Below, one piece after another: positions 12,676 to 16,317 of a stretch of DNA of 16,317 nt. A program made the position numbers and the translations under genes. The stretch's first letter is position 1; each line of letters opens with the position of its first letter. The stretch comes from Caryophanales bacterium UBA7278 (lineage in GTDB: Bacteria; Bacillota_I; Bacilli_A; RFN20; CAG-826). The notes beneath the pieces were generated by a model, which ran no database searches, was not told where the DNA came from, and was given only the letters and a program-made list of their open reading frames with translations. The DNA is taken from positions 1-16,317 of the forward strand of contig DKRQ01000030.1 of the NCBI GenBank assembly GCA_002472275.1, read 5' to 3'.

Positions 12676-15393
12676 ATGTTTGAAAACAAAAGCGCCCAAG
12701 AGACCCTGGTTTCCTTTTCCGTCGACCCCGAGAAGGGGTTAAGTGAGGAAGAGGTAGCCAAAAGGCGTGCCGAGTTTGGCCCCAACAAACTAAGAGAAAA
12801 GGAAAAGGATCCCTGGTACAAGATCTTCTGGGGCAACATCAAGGACCCGATGACGGGCATTTTGGCCGTCGCGGCGATCATCTCCCTGGTCCTAGCCATC
12901 ATCGGCATGAACAAGGGCACCGAAGGACCCGAAGGCCTCGCTGACGTCTTCATCATCTTCGGCGTCGTCTTGCTTAACGCGACGATCGGCACCATCCAGG
13001 AGATGAAGGCCGAGAAGGCCCTGGAGGCCCTTAAGTCGATGTCGGCGCCCACCGCGACCGTCAAAAGGGATGGCAAGATCATCGAGGTCAAGGCCGAGGA
13101 ACTCGTCCCCGGCGACATCGTCATCCTAGAAGAAGGCAGGACCGTTCCCGCTGACTTAAGGCTACTTGCTTCCCATTCCCTTAAAGCCGATGAGGCATCC
13201 TTAACTGGCGAATCCGTGCCCGCCGAAAAATCCGCGGACGTGGTCCTTAGCGAAGAAGTCGGCGTCGGCGACCGCGTCAACGTCGTCTACATGTCGACCC
13301 CCGTCGTCTACGGCAGGGGCGAAGGCGTCGTCGTCGCCACGGGCATGCAGACCGAAATCGGCAAGATCGCCAACATGCTCTCCGAGGAAGGGGACGAGGA
13401 GACCCCGCTTCAAAAGAAGCTCGCGGGCCTATCCAAGTTCCTTGGCATCCTCACCGTCGCCATCGTCATCACGATGCTCGTCGTCAAAATCATCTGGGCG
13501 GTTGTCCAGAACAATATCGCTGACGCCTGGGCCCAAGCTTTGCTTGATTCCGTCGCTTTGGCCGTCGCCGCGATCCCCGAAGGCCTCACCGCGGTCGTCA
13601 CCATCGTCCTTGCGATGGGCATGACCAAGATGGTCAAGGTCAATACGATCGTCCGTCGCCTCGCCTCCGTCGAGACTCTAGGCGCCGTCTCCGTCATCTG
13701 CTCCGATAAGACCGGCACCCTCACCCAAAACAAGATGACCGTCGTCCGCGCATATTGTGATGGCAAGACCTATGGCAAAGAGGAATTCTCCAAGGATTCC
13801 CTAGAACTCCTCGCCACCGGCATGGCGCTATGCAGCGACGCCAAAATCGAAGGCGGTGTATATGGCGACCCCACCGAGGTGGCCCTCATCGAATTCGCCT
13901 CCTCTTTGGGCATGCCTAAGTCCGCCCTTGAGGAGAAGACCCCCCGTGTCGACGAACTTCCCTTCGACTCCGTCAGGAAGATGATGTCGACCCGCCATCA
14001 AACCGAAAAAGGTTCGCTTGTCTATACCAAAGGCGCGATGGACCAAATCCTCAAACACTGCGACCGCATCCTTAAGGATGGCAAGGTCGTCAAGATCACC
14101 GATAAGGACAAAGAGGAAATCGCTAGTGCGGCCTCCGCGATGTCCGAAGACGCGCTTCGCGTCCTGGCCCTTTCCTATGACCTCAAAGAGGAGACGGTAG
14201 AGGAAAACCTCGTCTTCGTCGGCCTCGTCGGCATGGTGGATCCCCCGCGTGAAGCGGCCGGTCCCGCCGTCGCCACGCTAAAGAGAGCAGGCATCACCAC
14301 GATCATGATCACCGGCGACCATAAGGACACCGCGTTTGCGATCGCCAAAGAACTAGGCATCGCCTCGAGCAAAGAAGAGGTCATGACCGGCGAGCAAATC
14401 GACGCTTGCTCCGAGGAGGAATTACGCGAGAGGGTACGCACCGTGCGTGTCTTCGCCCGCGTCTCCCCGCAAAACAAAGTCGACATCGTCAAGGCGATCA
14501 AGGGTAATGGTTTGATTGCCGCCATGACAGGCGACGGCGTCAACGATGCCCCCTCCCTTAAGGCGGCCGACATCGGCATCGCCATGGGCATCACCGGCAC
14601 CGACGTCGCAAAAGGCGCTGCCGACATGGTCCTCGCCGACGATAACTTCGCCTCCATCGAAAAAGCCGTCGAGGAGGGCAGGGGCATCTACGCCAACATC
14701 AAGAAGACGATCCTCTTCCTTCTTTCCTCCAATATCGGCGAGGTGGTCTCCATGTTCGTGGCGGCCTGCATCGGCTTGCCTTCGCCCCTCATCGCGATCC
14801 ACCTATTGTGGGTCAACCTCATCACCGACTCTTTGCCGGCTGTCGCCTTAGGCGCCGACAAGAAGCCCGAGGACATCATGGACGAGAAGCCGCGCGACGC
14901 GAAGGAATCTCTCTTCGCCAGGGGTGGCTACGCGATGACGTTTGGCTATGGCGTGCTCATCGGCCTCGTCACCTTGATGGCCTTCCTCGTCAACCCGATC
15001 CAGCATATCGCCGCGGAAGGGCTCGCCTTCTCCATCGAGAACATGGTGAACTTCTTCTCTAACGTCCAAAACCTCGAGACCTCGCAGGCCATGGCCTTCT
15101 GCGTCCTCTCCTTCTCCGAGCTGTTCCATATGCTTGGCATGGTCAACGTCAAGAAGAGCTTCGTCCTCGTCTTCAAGGACAAGAACCCGCTTCTATGGAT
15201 CTCCTTCTTCCTTGGCATGGGCTTGCAGTTCTTCGTCATCTTCACCCCCGGGGTCAACACGATCTTCAAGGTCTATCCCCCGCAGGGCGTCGACTGGGCT
15301 TGGGTGTTTGGCCTCGCGCTTACCCCGCTATTGGTCCACGAGATCGTGGCCCTCGTCCTCTTCCTAAGGAAGAAATTAGCCAAGGCCAAATAA
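12676..15393 (+). CDS. P-type Ca2+/Mn2+-transporting ATPase
   Basis: A 905-residue P2-type cation pump exporting Ca2+ and/or Mn2+ across the plasma membrane at the cost of ATP. Motifs in order: actuator TGES (177-180), PEGL in helix 4 (E302), phosphorylation loop DKTGTLT with D344, nucleotide-binding domain, and TGDGVND hinge (618-624). Metal-site residues known from SERCA appear conserved: E302 in M4, N686 and E689 in M5 (NIGE), N714, T717 and D718 in M6 (NLITD), and E815 in M8. That suggests both ion sites could work. The upstream Mn2+ riboswitch argues for a role in Mn2+ detoxification, as for streptococcal MgtA and lactococcal YoaB. AAGGAG lies 7 nt before the ATG. Codons are strongly biased to C-ending forms, more than in neighbouring genes, hinting at high expression. 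Confidence 0.95.
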   Translation: MFENKSAQETLVSFSVDPEKGLSEEEVAKRRAEFGPNKLREKEKDPWYKIFWGNIKDPMTGILAVAAIISLVLAIIGMNKGTEGPEGLADVFIIFGVVLLNATIGTIQEMKAEKALEALKSMSAPTATVKRDGKIIEVKAEELVPGDIVILEEGRTVPADLRLLASHSLKADEASLTGESVPAEKSADVVLSEEVGVGDRVNVVYMSTPVVYGRGEGVVVATGMQTEIGKIANMLSEEGDEETPLQKKLAGLSKFLGILTVAIVITMLVVKIIWAVVQNNIADAWAQALLDSVALAVAAIPEGLTAVVTIVLAMGMTKMVKVNTIVRRLASVETLGAVSVICSDKTGTLTQNKMTVVRAYCDGKTYGKEEFSKDSLELLATGMALCSDAKIEGGVYGDPTEVALIEFASSLGMPKSALEEKTPRVDELPFDSVRKMMSTRHQTEKGSLVYTKGAMDQILKHCDRILKDGKVVKITDKDKEEIASAASAMSEDALRVLALSYDLKEETVEENLVFVGLVGMVDPPREAAGPAVATLKRAGITTIMITGDHKDTAFAIAKELGIASSKEEVMTGEQIDACSEEELRERVRTVRVFARVSPQNKVDIVKAIKGNGLIAAMTGDGVNDAPSLKAADIGIAMGITGTDVAKGAADMVLADDNFASIEKAVEEGRGIYANIKKTILFLLSSNIGEVVSMFVAACIGLPSPLIAIHLLWVNLITDSLPAVALGADKKPEDIMDEKPRDAKESLFARGGYAMTFGYGVLIGLVTLMAFLVNPIQHIAAEGLAFSIENMVNFFSNVQNLETSQAMAFCVLSFSELFHMLGMVNVKKSFVLVFKDKNPLLWISFFLGMGLQFFVIFTPGVNTIFKVYPPQGVDWAWVFGLALTPLLVHEIVALVLFLRKKLAKAK

Positions 15394-15407
15394 GGCATCT
15401 AAAAATC

Positions 15408-15432
15408 GGGGCGGCGCGAGTCGCCCCTTTTT
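15408..15432 (+). terminator. Rho-independent terminator of the ATPase gene
   Basis: GGGGCG (15408-15413) pairs with CGCCCC (15422-15427), 8-nt loop, followed by TTTTT. It lies 15 bp after the ATPase stop, and the next promoter begins only 4 bp after the T run. Confidence 0.85.
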
Positions 15433-15435
15433 CTA

Positions 15436-15464
15436 TTGAGAAAAGCGGTGTGGGAGTTTATATT
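15436..15464 (+). promoter_or_regulatory. tRNA-Thr promoter
   Basis: TTGAGA (15436-15441), 17 bp, TATATT (15459-15464), with the predicted start a few bases before the tRNA 5' end at 15474. It is one of the best -35/-10 pairs in the window, as expected for a stable RNA. Confidence 0.65.
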
Positions 15465-15473
15465 ATGTCTCGC

Positions 15474-15549
15474 GCCGCCTTAGCTCAATTGGCAGAGCAA
15501 CGGTATCGTAAACCGTAGGTTGTTGGTTCGATTCCGACAGGCGGCACCA
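15474..15549 (+). tRNA. tRNA-Thr, anticodon CGT
   Basis: A complete 76-nt cloverleaf. Acceptor GCCGCCT pairs with AGGCGGC, discriminator A, CCA encoded. D arm GCTC/GAGC. Anticodon stem ACGGT/ACCGT with loop ATCGTAA puts CGT at 15507-15509, which reads the threonine codon ACG. T stem GTTGG/CCGAC with loop TTCGATT. No mismatches that would suggest a pseudogene. Confidence 0.97.
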
Positions 15550-15562
15550 CCTAGGGAAATAG

Positions 15563-15588
15563 CGCCGAAAGAAGTCTCGGCGTTTTTT
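15563..15588 (+). terminator. Rho-independent terminator of the tRNA-Thr unit
   Basis: CGCCGA (15563-15568) pairs with TCGGCG (15577-15582), 8-nt loop, followed by six T. It shows the tRNA is a single-gene unit. Confidence 0.85.
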
Positions 15589-15644
15589 CGTTTTTTCGAG
15601 GGTCATGGTTTCTTGCTTTTGGAGGTATTCCAGTTTTTCTTTTT

Positions 15645-16317
15645 GTAAACGTCGCCAAATAACACCCCCTGCATTGAAAATGCCCATTTAAGGGCACATC
15701 GGTTGGATTCCGAGGAATCGAAAACTATCGGAATCTCAATCGAGTTTGAGGTTTTTCGAATACGGAAGGATGTCCTCGATCGGCTTTTTGCCGACGTTCT
15801 CAATGGCGTACTCGAGGTAACGGTATGGGTCCAGCCCGTTGATGATCGCCGTGCGGATTATCGAGAACAGGGCGACCGTGTGCCTGGCGCCGGCCTCGCT
15901 GCCCGAGGTCTGGAAAGCCTTCCTGGCGACGACGAAGGGCTTGACGCATCTTTCGGCCAGGTTGTTCGAGAGCTCGAGATAGGGTTCGGAAAGATAGGGC
16001 AACAGGTCGTCCCATACCTTCCTGACGTAGTTCAGCGCACCCTCGAGGGCGCTTCCCCTCTTCGCCTCCGTGCCGAAAACGAGGGCCTTTATCCGGTCGA
16101 TTATCGGTGCTTCCTCGCGTTTCCTGACGTCGATGAGCGCCTTACCGAACAGCTTGGATTCGTGGGCCTTCCCCTCGATCTCGAACAGCCCGTCCATCTC
16201 CGACATGATCGCGTATGCGACGGATTTCGGCCTGGCCTTCCGGGGCATGCCCTTCACGATGTCGGCGAACTTCCTCCTGGCGTGGGCCCAGCATCTCTGG
16301 AGCCTTACCTTCGGCCT
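15645..16317 (-). mobile_element. IS66-family insertion sequence, partial (right edge cut)
   Basis: Contains the 3' part of an IS66 transposase gene. The probable end lies at 15645, where GTAAACGTCGCC resembles the GTAA-starting terminal repeats typical of IS66 elements. Between this end and the transposase stop (15736) is about 90 bp of non-coding DNA with two small hairpins: TGCCC/GGGCA (15681-15696) and GATTC/GAATC (15706-15719). The other end, and therefore the 8-bp target duplication, is outside the window, so the exact boundary is tentative. Confidence 0.7.
15736..16317 (-). CDS. IS66-family transposase, 5' end outside the window
   Basis: About 193 C-terminal residues of an IS66 transposase, read into the right edge with no start in view. 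The frame stays open to 16317 and encodes the family hallmark RCWAHARRKFADI just inside the edge. Further on, LELSNNLAERCVKPFVVARK holds the conserved NN-x-AER segment, whose glutamate is the last member of the catalytic DDE triad. NGLDPYRYLEYAIENV and DILPY match the usual C-terminal end. The internal GTG at 16257 is not the start, because conserved sequence continues upstream of it. No disabling mutation is visible in this part. Accessory IS66 genes (tnpA, tnpB type) would lie further right. Confidence 0.93.
   Translation of the reverse strand, partial: RPKVRLQRCWAHARRKFADIVKGMPRKARPKSVAYAIMSEMDGLFEIEGKAHESKLFGKALIDVRKREEAPIIDRIKALVFGTEAKRGSALEGALNYVRKVWDDLLPYLSEPYLELSNNLAERCVKPFVVARKAFQTSGSEAGARHTVALFSIIRTAIINGLDPYRYLEYAIENVGKKPIEDILPYSKNLKLD

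Noticed and set aside
12633..13280. Long minus-strand frame, and several others, opposite the P-type ATPase.
   Set aside because: They are low-complexity translations (Ser, Thr, Ala, Pro rich) produced by the strong C-ending codon bias of the real gene.
15463..15687. Minus-strand frame running across the tRNA and its terminator.
   Set aside because: Its translation is antisense to tRNA-Thr, a common false gene call.
15603..15803. Minus-strand frame overlapping the end of the IS66 transposase.
   Set aside because: It is out of frame with the transposase, crosses the presumed element boundary and has no recognisable domain.
1..16317. CRISPR array or prophage.
   Set aside because: No regularly spaced repeats and no phage structural, integrase or lysis genes were seen anywhere in the window.

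Overview
The window looks like chromosomal DNA of a low-GC-lineage bacterium (Firmicutes/Bacilli or a Mollicutes relative) whose own base composition is moderate, roughly half G+C by eye. Pointers are a PlsX phosphate acyltransferase, a Firmicutes-type asymmetric ABC exporter pair, a yybP-ykoY manganese riboswitch ahead of a P-type ATPase, and a Firmicutes-like IS66 transposase. TGA acts as a normal stop and tryptophan is encoded by TGG, so this is not the Mycoplasma code. The species cannot be named from the sequence.

Layout. 64-546 (minus) is a single-chain RelB-like/MNT nucleotidyltransferase protein with its own promoter and a palindromic operator candidate. 547-851 is non-coding and holds a possible small RNA ending in a strong terminator. 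852-1487 is an orphan membrane protein that converges on plsX (1522-2514, minus) across a bidirectional terminator. From a promoter region shared face-to-face with plsX runs a translationally coupled operon (2614-7402): a zinc-ribbon/Sel1-repeat protein and two ABC exporter half-subunits. A GNAT acetyltransferase (7404-7976, minus) converges on it one base away.

8029-10772 is a four-gene operon: a Vsr-endonuclease/Nudix fusion, an unknown helical protein, an ADP-ribose-pyrophosphatase-like Nudix enzyme and a membrane protein. It collides tail-to-tail (42 bp overlap) with a minus-strand pair, GNAT and a six-helix membrane protein (11859 down to 10731). Another membrane protein follows (11916-12551), then a Mn2+ riboswitch and a 905-residue Ca2+/Mn2+-type P-type ATPase (12676-15393), tRNA-Thr(CGT) at 15474-15549, and a partial IS66 element entering from the right edge.

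Most notable: (1) the Vsr-Nudix fusion in a nucleotide-sanitation operon; (2) -10 boxes only 6-9 nt upstream of start codons at seven transcription units, implying leaderless mRNAs as a general habit; (3) the yybP-ykoY aptamer with a simple CCUUU/AAAGG translational switch on the ATPase Shine-Dalgarno; (4) fully interleaved divergent promoters between plsX and the exporter operon, flanked by a perfect 10-bp inverted repeat; (5) the fusion of a RelB-type DNA-binding domain to an MNT nucleotidyltransferase.
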